NCBI GenBank assembly: GCA_034401795.1
Contig: CM067367.1
Span: forward strand, 48,834,485-48,898,484
Reading direction: 5' to 3'
Origin: Chaetoderma sp. LZ-2023a
Lineage: Eukaryota > Mollusca > Caudofoveata > Chaetodermatida > Chaetodermatidae
DNA: 64,000 bases
Position 1 is the stretch's first letter. Every line of letters begins with the position of its first letter. The notes beneath the pieces were generated by a model. The model ran no database searches. It had not been told where the DNA came from and saw only the letters and a list, made by a program, of their open reading frames with translations. This document shows positions 1 to 12,471 of this stretch, one piece after another. Made by a program: the position numbers and the translations under genes.

Positions 1-126
1 GGGTGCGGATCGCGAGCCAAACACCCGCATTAGGCGTCAATGCGTCAATAGTGGGTGGAAGGGTGGAAGGCCCATGCGTTTCATCTAGGCTTGGCGAGGT
101 GTGACGTCAGATAGTTTGGTCCGGGG

Positions 127-954
127 ATGGATATCCCAGGGGTGCATGCCAGAGTGGTGGGATTTTCCACCACAAAACCTGTCTTTCGCACCTGTCTGGA
201 CTCCCGTACCAAGGGAGCCAAACAAGTTAGAAGCCATTCAGAACGAAGTGTCAGGTTTGGTCCTGATGGGAGCAATACATCCAGCAAAGCAGAACACTCC
301 AGGCTTCTATTCAAACATGATCCTTGTCCCCAAGAGCACAGAGGGTGGAGACCCGTACTCAATCTCAGGCCATTGAATTGGTTTATCTATACGCCTCGGT
401 TTAAGATGGAAACTCCGAGATCGGTAATGGCAGGATTGAGGAAAGGAATGTGGTGTGTGTCAATCGATCTGAAAGATGCACATGTCCACATTCCAATGAA
501 CAGAGGTTGTCACAGGTTTCTGAGATTCGCGTTTCAGAATCAGGTATGGGAATTTGTAGTCCTCCCATTCGGCCTGTCGACAGCCCAAAGCGTTTTCACC
601 AGAGTGGTCCTAGCGGTGACAGCGTTTCTCAGAAGAGAGAACGTGGCGCTTCACACCTACATAGACGATTGGCTCATCAAGGCGGACACGCCAGCCAGGT
701 TAGGAGTGGATACTGCTCTGACTCTGAAGTTACTTTCAGATCTAGGCTGCATAGTCAACAAGGGGAAATCCGAATTGACACCTACTCAACATTTGGTTTA
801 TTTGGGGATGCGATTCGATCTCGAGGAAGGCAGGGTTTACCCATCAGAGCCCAGAGTGGTGTCTCGGTTAGCCATCCTTAAGAGATTTCGATTGGGAAAC
901 CACATTCAGGCGAGGAGGTTTCTTCAGATGCTGGGCATGAGTGTCTCCATGTAG
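127..954 (+). pseudogene. DIRS reverse transcriptase part
   Basis: The translation reads as an LTR/DIRS-type RT palm. RPVLNLRPLN (template-binding region), SIDLKDAHVHIP (motif A), VLPFGLSTAQ (motif B) and HTYIDDWLIK (motif C, with the catalytic IDD doublet) occur in order, followed by VYLGMRFD. The YIDD form and the LPFGLS motif are typical of DIRS/Ngaro elements. RNase H-like remnants are expected between this frame and the recombinase, but I could not define them. Treated as a fossil. Confidence 0.85.
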
Positions 955-1632
955 CATGTAATCCCATACGCTGCTCTGATGCGAAGCCCTATCCAGTTGT
1001 ATCTGATATGTTGTATGGTGGAAGAAGCAACATAATCTCTTAGTAGGCGTTTCGCTGCACCTACGCTGTCCCCAGTTGTCCGTGTACACGGATGCATCAC
1101 TGGAGGGGTGGGGGCCTGCCTGGGAGAAATCCATGTTTCGGGCACATGGACTCTCTAAGAGATTCAGCTGCATATCAATCTGTTGGAAATGATGGCAGTG
1201 GAACTGGCATTGGAAAAGTCTCTCGTGATGGTGTAGAAATTACTCACTTGTTTTGGAAACAGCTCACATTCCTGGGCGGTTGAACATTCTGGCAGATGCT
1301 TTGTCTCGCAGACAGAGGATTCTGACAACAGAATGGTCTCTCAACCTTCCAGTTCTTCACAGGATCTTCGAGCATTGGGGCACACCAAACGTGGAATTGT
1401 TCACCACAAAGGAAAACGCTCAAGTCATGACTTATGCCTCGCTGATTCCAGATCCCAATGCCCAGCATTCTTCTACTGAAGGTTTTGGTGAAGATCAGGG
1501 AGGAACCGTGCATTGGTCATGCTAATAGCGCCATTTTGGCCCAGCATGGCGTGGCTCACGGATCTTCAGTTACCCGAGATTCCGAACATAATCTCCCAGG
1601 CCAAGGGTTGTTTTCTACACTAGCGGCCCAAA

Positions 1633-2676
1633 ATGTTCAAATTGACTTCGTGGATGTTATCAAACAACGTTCCATGTCGCTTTTCTCAACAGGCTGCGAG
1701 CTTTATCGCAGCCGCGAGAAGGAGGTCAACCTTCAAATCATATAACCACAAGGTTAACAGATTTGCAGAGTGGTATGAAGGAAAGGATATTGATACCTTT
1801 CAATTCACTATTCAGCAAATAGCAGAATTTCTCTGTGAGCTGTTCTATTCAGAACTGGTTCCAGTTACAATTTCTGGATACAAGTCAACTTTGTCATCAG
1901 TTATCCCATGTCTAGCCATCAGGGATAGCCCAGAGCAGGCCCAGTTGAATGTGATGGTGAAAGGAATGGGAAATCTCCGATCGAGACAACCGGTAGTCAT
2001 TCCAGCCTGGAGTCTATCTTTGTTGCTTAATGTACTGGCCAAGCACCCTTTCGAACGGTTGCGTTCGGCTAGTCTAAAGCATTTGACCCTAAAGGATGCC
2101 TTTCTATTGGCAGCTTCCTCAGCTAGAAGGCGCAGTGAGATACATGCACTTTCAGCAGAGAGGGACCGATTTATTGTCTCCGGAGAGGGTCTGCGACTAC
2201 TGCCAAGACCAGAGATTATGTCAAACAATCAATCTTTGAACTATCCCGGCAAACCAATCATTATACCAAAGCTAACTAGGTTTGATCGTGATGCCAGTGT
2301 CTGGTTTCCAGTCCGTGCTTTGACTAAGTACAAAATACGGACGGACTCTTTATGGTCAAATGATAGCCATCTGTGGATATGCCATAAGAAGCCATATGGC
2401 GCCGCATCCATGGATTCTATCCCCCCCCCCCCCTCTGGTTGGGTAGTCGAATGCATTCAGACTACCCACGAGATTGCGACTAGGCACCAGGTGCAATGGG
2501 CAACGGCTCACGGTGTTAGAGGAATAGCTGCCTCGACCTCCCTTTACAATGGTGTTCCATTAGAGGACATCGTGGCTGTTACACAATGGCACTGTGAGTC
2601 CTCTTTCACGGATTACTATATGAGGGGCATGTCAGACTCCGCCAATCCGCTCACTTTATCTGTTTTGAAACGATAG
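1633..2676 (+). CDS. DIRS tyrosine recombinase frame
   Basis: This open frame of 347 codons matches the phage-integrase-like tyrosine recombinase of DIRS elements. Those enzymes insert a circular DNA intermediate without target-site duplication. The N-terminal half reads as a SAM-like core-binding domain. The catalytic half shows an arginine in AASSARRRSEIHAL, an H-x-x-R in AHGVRGIAAS, a following tryptophan and a C-terminal tyrosine pair in FTDYYMRGMS. A run of C bases near 2420-2432 encodes prolines. The methionine shown may not be the native start, because the domain could extend upstream. Confidence 0.85.
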   Translation: MFKLTSWMLSNNVPCRFSQQAASFIAAARRRSTFKSYNHKVNRFAEWYEGKDIDTFQFTIQQIAEFLCELFYSELVPVTISGYKSTLSSVIPCLAIRDSPEQAQLNVMVKGMGNLRSRQPVVIPAWSLSLLLNVLAKHPFERLRSASLKHLTLKDAFLLAASSARRRSEIHALSAERDRFIVSGEGLRLLPRPEIMSNNQSLNYPGKPIIIPKLTRFDRDASVWFPVRALTKYKIRTDSLWSNDSHLWICHKKPYGAASMDSIPPPPSGWVVECIQTTHEIATRHQVQWATAHGVRGIAASTSLYNGVPLEDIVAVTQWHCESSFTDYYMRGMSDSANPLTLSVLKR

Positions 2677-3530
2677 TCTAACGGCCACACTGTTCTTCTC
2701 CCTTTTGATACTTGAAAAAACAAAAGTTATGGAACAGACATGGTCAACCGAGAGGAATACAACCATGAGTGTCACGTATGGTCGAAAAAGTGCTTGGTTG
2801 ATGGCTCCACGTCTGAAATCCAATATTCATAAGGTAATTAAAGTTTGACAGTTTTCTGTATTAGGTTTATATATCAGGATCATTCATCTTATATATCCAT
2901 GCTCATTCCCAGGCTAATATGTGCAAAGAGCAGTTAACCCTCTTCGCATATTTGTGGTTTCAGGCGAGATGCATGTTCGTGAGCTCTCTCCCTTTTCTTA
3001 GGAGAAAAATGGTGGGGAGGGGGGAGCGGTGATGCAAATGTGATTCGGTCCCTAAAACTCGGCGGTCCTTTTAGGTCTCCGTATGTCAAGTTTAAGTCTA
3101 AGATCTTTCTCCAGGGGCAAAAGAAGTTATGTATAGCTTGCCCCTTCCCACCAGGTTACCGACTAAATCTGGTGTTATCAAAGAGTAATATAATGGTAAG
3201 TATTGATCGAAGGAGAATGAAGGAAATTTCAATTTCCCATTCTCCGAGGTCTAACAATACTTACCATTATATGACGGACCCTGCCTCCCAGCCCCACAGA
3301 GGCGAGCCATATGTATTCTCTTGTTTGGTAGTTATGCAAACTATATGAGCCTCACTGGCAGACGGGTACTTTCTTGTTGGGAACCGGGTACCCGGTTCTA
3401 GGAGCCGGTAAATCGTTCTACATCTAGATTCCTAGAGCAGCTAGCTAGCTAGGTTGTATTATCAAAGAATAATATAATGGTAAGTATTGTTAGATCTTGA
3501 AATTTCCTTCATACCATCATGAAGTGTATG

Positions 3531-4347
3531 GAAGGGGGAAAGATGTGCATGGTTTGGGCCCACCACAAGCCGGTATATTGCATAGCTAGATATTTTCTTG
3601 GCAAAATCAATACCAAACCATTATGCAATCATCTAAATAGAAGCAACTGCTTCCGCACGCTAAGCACATGGAAGAGAACCCAGTTTCCAGAAATCATAAC
3701 TGTAAGGTCATCAATGAAAGTTTTAATGTGTAGCTGACGTATCCATATGTTTGAATTTCGACCCCAGCATTCGGCCGTTGCAATACGATAATCAGGTTAA
3801 CTGCTGTTACATAAATACAACAGTGATGACAATGCTGATGTCTCATTCTAGTCTTTGCCAGTTGGTGCGTTGTTCATTGAGAATCGTAGTAAGATCATGT
3901 CCAAATAACTGCATAGGGCCTACTATATTCTAGACATTATCATGTATATTGCATTCTCTAGGGCTTTTTCACTAGTTGGCGTGGGATCGACACATCTGCA
4001 CGGGAAATGTTATGTGAAATTACAGCCATGTCCCATTTCTTGGCTATAGCCAACATTAACGTTCATCAAAATAATGACTCTAAACTGCTTTGTGACTTTT
4101 GACATCTCGTTCAGAATTAAATATCCCATTTGCTCGTTACCAACTATCTGAAATCTCCCGTTTAGTCCACAGCATATGCAAGCGCGCCACTATCCGCTTT
4201 TGTAATAGATACCACTTTTTGTACACAGCAAACTCGGTGCCACACGGGGCAGAAGATTACCGTCTGTTCTGAGCTGACTTTTAATTCGCGGAACTTTATC
4301 TCGAGCATTCTCATCCATATCAACCTGCACTGCTGGATCCAGCAGGT
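3531..4347. other. no gene seen
   Basis: Mixed-composition sequence with short open frames only. I recognise no domain, repeat family or RNA gene. Confidence 0.5.
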
Positions 4348-4379
4348 CAACTAATTTCTTTCTTTCTTTCTCTCTCTCA

Positions 4380-4423
<44 letters not shown>

Positions 4424-4457
4424 CTCCCTTCCTCCCACCCACCCTACATCCCTCCCT

Positions 4458-4525
<68 letters not shown>

Positions 4526-4528
4526 CGC
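4348..4528. repeat. CT-rich microsatellite
   Basis: Two long (CT)n tracts are separated by a C-rich spacer of CCCTCC and CCCACC type. The opposite strand reads (GA)n, which explains the Arg/Glu-rich open frame there. Confidence 0.95.
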
Positions 4529-6267
4529 GTTTAACACAAACTCTGATCTTTTATTACTAGATCAGGCTTGGAGTGTGCGAAGTACAACCCAGAACGGGAG
4601 TGAATCATTGGCTAGAGAGACAATCACTGATGAATATATCTTGGTATTATACTGAGATCCCTTGCGGTTACTAAATATGGACATGTTTTGTTAGCTTTGA
4701 TGTGCACGTGAGCTGACCATATTTATGGGTATAGGCAACAGAACTGGATATAACTTCCAATGCAATCGCAGAATACTAGCAAATGAAGACTAAATCTTGC
4801 GCTTATGGCCATCTACACCTTTCCGTATGCTATAATTGATTCTATTCAGTAATTGGGACATGAGAGGTAAAAAGGTCACACATTTTGCTCGCTGTAGTAA
4901 ATCGTGTAACAACTTACTGAACAGTTTTGTAACTGATATATGGATGATTAAAGTTAATTTTATATTAACTTCGTGTATATGGTGAGTATTAGCCACAGTC
5001 TGTGGAATTTAAAGGATGCCTGCCCATTTATGTCATGAAGTGTTGTTGCTATGACAACTGGCATAAGGTCTATTTTAAAAATACTTGGAAATGTACAATT
5101 ACAGGGAACTGGAAAATGAAATGAGGCTAATGTTGGAATGATAAGCCTCATATTCATAATTAATACTAATTAATTCATCAAATTCTAGATTTTAGTGCTA
5201 TTAAACATAATGATTTTGATATAAATATTGATCAAATTAATTCATTAAGTAATATTTTGATTGTTATCTAAGACCATGATTTTATAATAATTATTGATGG
5301 CAATTTGTTAAAAAGAATTATGAAATAATGATTTATTAAAGGATACAATTTAATGATATTTGCATGATTGTAAACTCACATGATAATATGAACTCTAAAA
5401 TACCTTACGCTATTTCTGGTTAGCAAGGAATTCAACAATAAGATGCTATATTGGAATGCTTGGTTTGGTGCGTCATCGCAGCTCAGAAAGTTGCTGAGCT
5501 GACGATCGAGACATACTTGGTCAGAGCATATAACACGTTGCTAGAACGTGAAAACAAAACTCAGCTAACCTCTGGTCAGAATGGGGCTCACTTCCAAATT
5601 AAGTTCGATCGCCAGTGTGAGTGAGGTCAGACCTCGCTCACTCTCAGGCAAGAGATTCAGGGGAAAATATCCCCGCTCACATTCACTTTGGGATCCGACT
5701 ACACCAGTCTAAATTATTTTTGCTCTCCAAATTCAAGAAAAATATTCAATCATTTTGCCTAGAAACCTTACAAGAAAGTCAGTTGAGAGCCTTGTTTTGA
5801 CCAACAAGCATTAAATTATTAAGTCAGTTAAAAGAAAATTTTAAATACATATTCGTCTCAGTTATGTTGCCAGTCGATGTCAAATAAATGGATTGAACAG
5901 TTCCACGTGAAAATATACCATCGTTTTCACATTTTTGCTTTTTCAACTATCGCCGATCTTCTACAATGGACCTGAATACATGAGGACGTAAGAAGTGTTG
6001 TGTGTGAAGGTCCTTCCCCGCCCTCCATACAACACTAACATCACATCTATACAAGATGATACATGAGAAATAACTGACTACTCCAAATCTACCCTATGGT
6101 GGCCTCTATAAATTTCTATAATATGAAGATCGGTTAAATAATTCCGTCACAAGTTGCCAAAAGCTCTTTAATATTGTTCAATGCTTAACATTGTTTAACT
6201 GAGCTAGGTTGTGAATAACAATATGCTAATAAATACAACATGTTAGTGTTAACACCTTGGGAAGTGA
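4529..6267. other. AT-rich stretch without recognisable gene
   Basis: Strongly AT-rich around 5150-5420. Only short open frames occur, with no splice-supported exon and no repeat family seen elsewhere in the window. Confidence 0.5.
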
Positions 6268-6530
6268 ATTAGAGGCATAATTTAATACATCTAAAACCCC
6301 GATATTTATTTATTACATCGAATTGTGTTACTATGACACCTGACAGAATGTCCATTTTTAAAATGGCAGATAAATGATATCATTGCGGTGCTGAGAAATG
6401 ATATGGTCATATCAGCGCATCCAAATACACTACAGTCTTAGATGCACAACCAACGTTTTTGTATCTGTGTCCTCTACATACCTGATAATAAGTCTGCAAA
6501 CATTGTTTGAATATTTTGTCTATTCAACCA
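6268..6530 (+). repeat. left arm of 263-bp inverted repeat
   Basis: This arm is the reverse complement of 7895-8157. Reading base by base I found no mismatch over 263 bp. The two arms enclose a 1364-bp unique centre. The outer ends read ATTAGAGGCATAATTT inward on both sides. No target-site duplication is visible outside them. Confidence 0.9.
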
Positions 6531-7894
6531 GTCACTGCCTCTATCAATCATATTATGAATCATCCTCTGCGCTGCGGCTGTTATCGCCAGTTGAACTGTC
6601 TTCCTTGTTATTCTCTATCTTGTTACCTTCACTCTACAGAAAGCTCGGTATCTGTGTAGTGGCTCGCCCTCACACAACTTGCGTTCCATTATACTCCGAG
6701 GTCTAAATTCACGGGTGATGTCTGTTTTAGTGTATGCTCTATCCTTCAATTATCTTCATAATAGTTCATGATGTTGGTGGGAGATGTCTGCTCTTGGTAC
6801 ATGGGTTCTCTTCCAACTATCGATCTGATTATTTTTTAAAAGGAATCTCCTGGTGTAGGTACAGTTGATAAATCAACATTTTCTTGGAGTGGTGCTTTTT
6901 CTCTGCCTATACTCTACTTTGCCATTAGCCTGGAGAAACGAAATGCATCAATGTTTGTTATGTCAATTGTTTTGTGCCTTGTGAAGGTAAACTCATTTGG
7001 TTGAAGAGACTGATACTCTGAGGTGTTCCACTACTCACAAATAAGTTGAAAATATTCCTGATAGTAATCAATCATCCAATAACATTGTGTGCCTTTGCTA
7101 AATGGTGCCCACTCTTATCCCAGCAGCTTAAAAAGATGTTGGCCAAGAACAAGCTAGAACAACATTTGACGTATGCGTGTGGGTAAATGTGTGCCATATC
7201 ATATGGAAACGTGCATAGTACAGCCTGGACTAAATAGTTATGATTGGTACCTTTGATTTGGCATAGGCCTATCTAACAAGGGGAAATGAGTCATGTTTTG
7301 GCTTCTCTCTATACATATGCAGAGATCGTGACTAAATAGAATGACTGGCCTATTATTCAGTTTTAACGAGGACAATTACGCAAGTTGTCTGACCTACCCC
7401 TCCGTCACCTTGGTAAGAACATTAGATCCTGAAGCAACAGGTCATTCAGTGAGAAGTTTTGAACCATTATAGTCTCCTGACATTAGAATTGGGATGGAAA
7501 ATATAAAATTAAGCATTGTGGAATATGAAAGAAATGTGCTAAAATTTCTACAATTGTAAAAGCAGGTAGTCAGTCAGAATCCAGTCTGGCAGGAATCATC
7601 TCCACTCCGGCTAGAAAACTGTACCTGTGTGTCGTATAGTATCACGAGATAGTCTAAAGTAAACGTGTCACACTATTTAACACCTTCCTCTTAATGAGCT
7701 GGATGGTAATGTTGATCCTTGAATACGTTCTGCATGCATCCGGAATTGAGGTTACACCACACAATCTTATTAATCTTACTATCTCTGACCACGGCTGTTA
7801 TTAGAAACACACCGACATCGTAGGTTAAATCCATCAACACATATCTCTGTCGATTAGTAATGCACTAATGGGGTTTAACTTGAAATGTTTTAAA
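6531..7894. other. spacer between the inverted repeat arms
   Basis: There is no open frame longer than about 100 codons and no recognisable domain. If the arms are transposon ends, this centre would be non-coding and the element non-autonomous. Confidence 0.5.
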
Positions 7895-8157
7895 TGGTTG
7901 AATAGACAAAATATTCAAACAATGTTTGCAGACTTATTATCAGGTATGTAGAGGACACAGATACAAAAACGTTGGTTGTGCATCTAAGACTGTAGTGTAT
8001 TTGGATGCGCTGATATGACCATATCATTTCTCAGCACCGCAATGATATCATTTATCTGCCATTTTAAAAATGGACATTCTGTCAGGTGTCATAGTAACAC
8101 AATTCGATGTAATAAATAAATATCGGGGTTTTAGATGTATTAAATTATGCCTCTAAT
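7895..8157 (-). repeat. right arm of 263-bp inverted repeat
   Basis: This is the exact inverse partner of 6268-6530 as far as can be read by eye. Identity this high implies a very recent duplication, recent gene conversion or an assembly artefact. Confidence 0.9.
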
Positions 8158-9142
8158 GTTTTAAGGGGATGGGGTCTTAATCTATCTTAGCACACAACTC
8201 TGGTGGAAAATGGGTAAAATTGAATAAGTTCAAGCGCTCTAATTGTCCATCCATGCATCTAAATGTGCAGGGGATCATCTGTAAGCATCTTGATTTAAAT
8301 CCATTTTCATGGATAACCCGCAGGCCATGCAGAGATCCTATTTTCTTATTTTATACTCTGAACTATAAAACAATAATAAACCAGACTTACCAGTTTTCAT
8401 GAGGGGTACGATCAAATATATCACTTTAATTGCCATGCCAGCAACATGTTTCTGGGAAATTCGTTTCAAAATCGCCTCCCCATTGCCTTATCTATGTTGT
8501 CTCAAGATTTACTGGGGAAGGGATATATATCGTCATTCGTCCTAATCTAACCTCATCTTGTTGCCTGTGAACACCGGCGTCCCATTGGTTAGATTGTCCA
8601 CAAGTCGTCTTGGAAATGGACCTTCCGACATTAGCGTAATTTGGGAAAACACCTTCCCACAATGAATTGTGTGCTCCACTTCTGGCTACTAAACAAACCA
8701 GCCGGTGGGAAAACAGCCTTATGCCTACTTTACCAGTATGCCCAAATACCCCGCACTTTAAGTAGATTATATGAAGTAATGTTATAAGATTATTGAAATC
8801 ATTTGGAAAGCTAATCCGATTTCCTATTCATTTCTATATTTAATAAGTCGTAAAATTTAATACAGTTAATTGCAATTTTAAAAAGGCTCATATTGTCCAT
8901 TGATTTAATGAATCTAATTATAATGGCATATTTTATATGCACAAATAACTTCATGAACATTTTTTTTAAATCTAAAGTATAATATATTAATGTTTAGGCA
9001 ATTGGATGCGTTTTCCAATGATGTATGAGCCCAATAATATTGGGATTTTGGTTTACCATAGAATCGATTTAAATTGAGGTGTATTCTAGCTGAATATTAA
9101 CTCAATGTGGGTCAGCTGCTTGTTCTTGACTCTACCAGCCAG

Positions 9143-9268
9143 CAGGGGCCTAGCGCACCATTGTGGCGTAAAGCAACGACCGTCGGTAGCCCATGCCTAA
9201 GGCATGCGCTAACAATGGACGTTGCTTTACGCCTATTTAACGCCATATCGGTGCACTAGGCCCCTGAG
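9143..9268. repeat. small imperfect foldback
   Basis: AGGGGCCTAGCGCACCA on the left pairs with GGTGCACTAGGCCCCT on the right. Inside, GGCGTAAAGCAACG pairs with CGTTGCTTTACGCC. The whole resembles a short foldback MITE. No second copy was recognised in the window. Confidence 0.6.
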
Positions 9269-9577
9269 GGGCCCAGAGCGTTGCTTTAACGGGAATGTGA
9301 GAAAAGTGTTTTGAGACGTTAGTATTTCAAGTTCTAAATCCTTACTGCCGTCATTACTGCATGCCTGATTACTTTCAAGAAATATTCTGGTGAAATAGAT
9401 ATTCAAAATAATCAACAGCTTAGCTTGAAATTGATGTTTTCAGCACTGGTTGGCGTGCTCATTTGATATCCGATTAGGAATACCTCTAATACAAATATAG
9501 AAGATTATCTGACAGGCAGCTATGAATCCTCAGTTTTTCTAAATCCTACTAACACAGATGAAATCTCAAAAATCTTA

Positions 9578-11026
9578 ATGCAAATCAACCTGAACAAAAG
9601 TGCAGGCATTGATAATTTTAAATGGAACATTTTTAAAAACTGTCTCTCACAAATATTAATCCCATTGAACCACATTTGTAATCTTTCCCTGATGCAGGGT
9701 ATATTCCCATCTCGACTAAAAGTAGCACGGGTGACACCAATATATAAAACCAAGGACTCTTCTGACTTCACTAATTACCGGCCTGTCTCAGTACTTCCAC
9801 TATTTTCTAAACTTCTAGAAAGACTTTTCTACAATAGACTGATAAATTTCTTAAATAAATATTCTATTCTCTATAAAGCGCAATATGGTTTTAGACAAAA
9901 CCACTCCACAATGCTGGCTTTGATAGATATGTTGGAAAAAATTACAAATTCTCTAGAAAACAAAGAACATATTCTTGGCATATTTCTTGATCTTTCTAAG
10001 GCTTTTGACACAATTGATCATAAGATTCTAATAAAAAATCTATCTTATTATGGAGTGAGAGGAATTTTTCTAAATTGGATAACAAGTTATTTATCAAACA
10101 GAGTACAGTGCGTACAATACAATGGAGCTTGCTCTAGCAATGAAAACCTAGTCTGTGGTGTCCCGCAGGGATCAGTACTTGGACCTCTCCTGTTTTTAAT
10201 ATATATGAATGATTTACCCAATGTTTGTCAGCACCTTTCATTAATACTGTTTGCGGATGACACCAATGCTTTTTGCCACAACAAGAATATAGAAACACTA
10301 TATAAAAATGTAAATGAAGAAATGGAAAAAGTAATAAATTGGTTTAAAGTAAATAAATTATCACTGAATGTCGGGAAAACTAATTACATGCTCTTTACAA
10401 AATCTAGAAAACTAAAGAAAAATGACTTGCCAAAATTGTACATTAATAATCAGGAAATACAGGGGGATGAGTTTGCTAAATTCTTAGGTGTCTACCTGGA
10501 TAAAGATCTAACCTGGGAGAAACATATAGAGATTGTAACATTTAAAGTTGGGATCATGCGACGACTTAGATCATACTTGCCACCTAACATACTAAAAACA
10601 CTATATTGCACGTTAATACTCCCACAAATTACTTATTGCAACACTATTTGGACTAATACATATAAAATCAGACTGGCAAGACTAAAATCACTTCAAAAGC
10701 AAGCCATTACACTTTTTGCACAAACAGGAGAGGCCCAAAATGTTTACAAGACAGAAAATTTATTAAAACTAGAAGATATTGGTAATCTCCAATTATATAC
10801 AATAATAAAAGATTTTTTCAAAGGTAATCTACCAAATTCACTGTCTTCTCTCTTTAACCTAAACACTGAAATACATGCATACAACACCAGATCTAGACAC
10901 AACTTTCACCCAGAATACAATAGAATGGAAATCTCAAAACGAAAACCATCCTTTCAAGCTACAAAACTCAGGAATAACACAGACACGAACACACGTACAC
11001 GGATTACTAGTCAAAATGTTCATTAA
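9578..11026 (+). CDS. LINE reverse transcriptase (partial ORF2)
   Basis: An uninterrupted RT domain typical of non-LTR retrotransposons, which copy their RNA at a nicked genomic target. In order it shows KSAGIDNF (about residue 8), YRPVSVLPLFSKLLE, motif A FLDLSKAFDTIDH (about residue 136), motif B GVPQGSVLGPLLFLIY (about residue 195), motif C LILFADDTNAF with the catalytic DD (about residue 223) and LSLNVGKTNYMLF. A C-terminal segment carries HAYNTRSRHNF, a motif common in these clades. The frame stays open upstream to 9467 without an obvious native start, so the ATG shown is internal. The upstream endonuclease is absent, so the copy cannot move by itself in the usual way. Confidence 0.9.
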   Translation: MQINLNKSAGIDNFKWNIFKNCLSQILIPLNHICNLSLMQGIFPSRLKVARVTPIYKTKDSSDFTNYRPVSVLPLFSKLLERLFYNRLINFLNKYSILYKAQYGFRQNHSTMLALIDMLEKITNSLENKEHILGIFLDLSKAFDTIDHKILIKNLSYYGVRGIFLNWITSYLSNRVQCVQYNGACSSNENLVCGVPQGSVLGPLLFLIYMNDLPNVCQHLSLILFADDTNAFCHNKNIETLYKNVNEEMEKVINWFKVNKLSLNVGKTNYMLFTKSRKLKKNDLPKLYINNQEIQGDEFAKFLGVYLDKDLTWEKHIEIVTFKVGIMRRLRSYLPPNILKTLYCTLILPQITYCNTIWTNTYKIRLARLKSLQKQAITLFAQTGEAQNVYKTENLLKLEDIGNLQLYTIIKDFFKGNLPNSLSSLFNLNTEIHAYNTRSRHNFHPEYNRMEISKRKPSFQATKLRNNTDTNTRTRITSQNVH

Positions 11027-11761
11027 TAAGTACTAAATCGGGTAATTGGACCTCACTCATATATTAGTTACTACACCTTCATGCGCCCGGACACCACAGC
11101 AATTACCAGCAATTCATCATGAAGAACCACCTGTTACCAATACTGATATTACTGCTCCTGCCCTGCCTCTACACTCCGGTTTGACATATTGTCTACATAA
11201 AATAAAAGGTACCGGTACTGCTGAATATTCTGGACCTAGGGGAATTTGTGGGAGAATTTTCTGCATAAGGCAGCAATGTCTTCTATTCCAAATGTGTACA
11301 GAAGATTACTTACGTCATAACCAAATCAGTTTGTTGCTAGAATCATGTTGGCCATTGTTATCTTTACTGTATCATTAACCATAATCATATTTAATTAATT
11401 TTATTATATTGTATTTTATGTGAATGTCTGGCTCCTGGGTCTTACAGACAACACATCCAAAGGGACATAGCTCCTCCTGCTGGGTGTTTTGTAGAGGGCT
11501 TGACTGGGGGCTGTGGTTGGCTAAGCCACCAACAACTCTCGGTCGGGTGGCCTTTCTGAATATTCAGCGAGTGTGCAGCTTCTGTGTTAAATCCTGAGTC
11601 AAATTGGACCAGCACTCCTCAAGATATACACAGATCCAGAACTTGATCATATCTAAGAGCTCTAAAAACCCAGCCATGACAAACACGCTAAGAAATAGAC
11701 TCGAACACAGATTCACATAGCCGGTTTACTCTCTTTCCTCTAGGGAAAGAAGGTGATAGAC

Positions 11762-11762
<1 letters not shown>

Positions 11763-11798
<36 letters not shown>
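11763..11798. repeat. (AAT)n microsatellite
   Basis: About twelve AAT units inside the 3' region of the LINE. Confidence 0.95.
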
Positions 11799-12471
11799 GT
11801 AGAAACAGGATGAACTCCAGCCCCCACCCCACCCCCTTCATCCCCTAGCCCATTCCAATGAGTGAAATATGTTACCCACAGAATGAAGAACAATAAAAAA
11901 CAAGTGAACCATGTTTGTCAAATGTCTTGTCTTTTTCTCTTTTTTTTTTCTCTTCTTTTTCTATGTCAAATCCTATATTATTTGTCTGTAGTTATGTATA
12001 ATATATTGTCATAATGCCTTATGTCTACTTATGTCAAATCATGTGTAACTTGTATGTTATTTTATGTCAGGGGTCCACAAGCTAATAGGCACAGCCTCCA
12101 GTGGACTCCCTGTTATCATATTGTAATTTGTAATATTTACCAAGAGAATAAATCAAATCAAAATCAAAAAAATCTACTGTATATCCAGATTTCCTGATAA
12201 AGGGAAATAATTCTTCGTTCGTCCTAATGCAATATCATCTTGTTGTCCGTGAATGGTTTCGTCCCATTGTTTAGATAGTCCACCAGTCTTCATCTCTATG
12301 CTATCTACACCACTAAACGGGCATTCAACCTGGCGATTTAGACACATAGTGGTCGTCGTCCTTTTGTCTGCGGAAATAATAATAGTTATCAGAATTTCTA
12401 CAGACCCACATAAAAGACTGTTAACCATCAAAGTGGAATTAAAGGGGCAATAACATTCACGTCTTTGCATC

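Larger units (their letters stand above)
1..3530 (+). mobile_element. DIRS-type tyrosine-recombinase retroelement remnant
   Basis: The window opens inside this element, so its left end is not seen. A reverse transcriptase frame is followed by a tyrosine recombinase frame; this pairing, without an integrase, defines the DIRS order. The right end holds a short motif that starts TTATCAAAG and continues ATAATGGTAAGTATTG. It occurs at 3175-3206 and 3459-3490 as a direct repeat and at 3255-3272 in inverse. This fits the terminal-repeat and internal complementary region arrangement typical of DIRS elements. The element is broken, with a few interruptions in the RT part, while the recombinase frame looks whole. 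The right boundary near 3530 is an estimate. Confidence 0.85.
9467..12172 (+). mobile_element. 5'-truncated LINE, Jockey/CR1 group
   Basis: The element lacks an endonuclease domain and begins within the region just before the RT. It runs through an intact RT frame, an unusually long 3' region and a tail of AAATC-type repeats at about 12146-12172. A T/C-rich stretch at 11935-11960 followed by a TGTCAGGGG motif before an AATC tail is typical of Crack/Daphne-like 3' ends; I rely on memory for that. An (AAT)n tract at 11763-11798 and unrelated sequence before it suggest the 3' region holds secondary insertions. Low degeneracy suggests a fairly young insertion. Confidence 0.8.
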
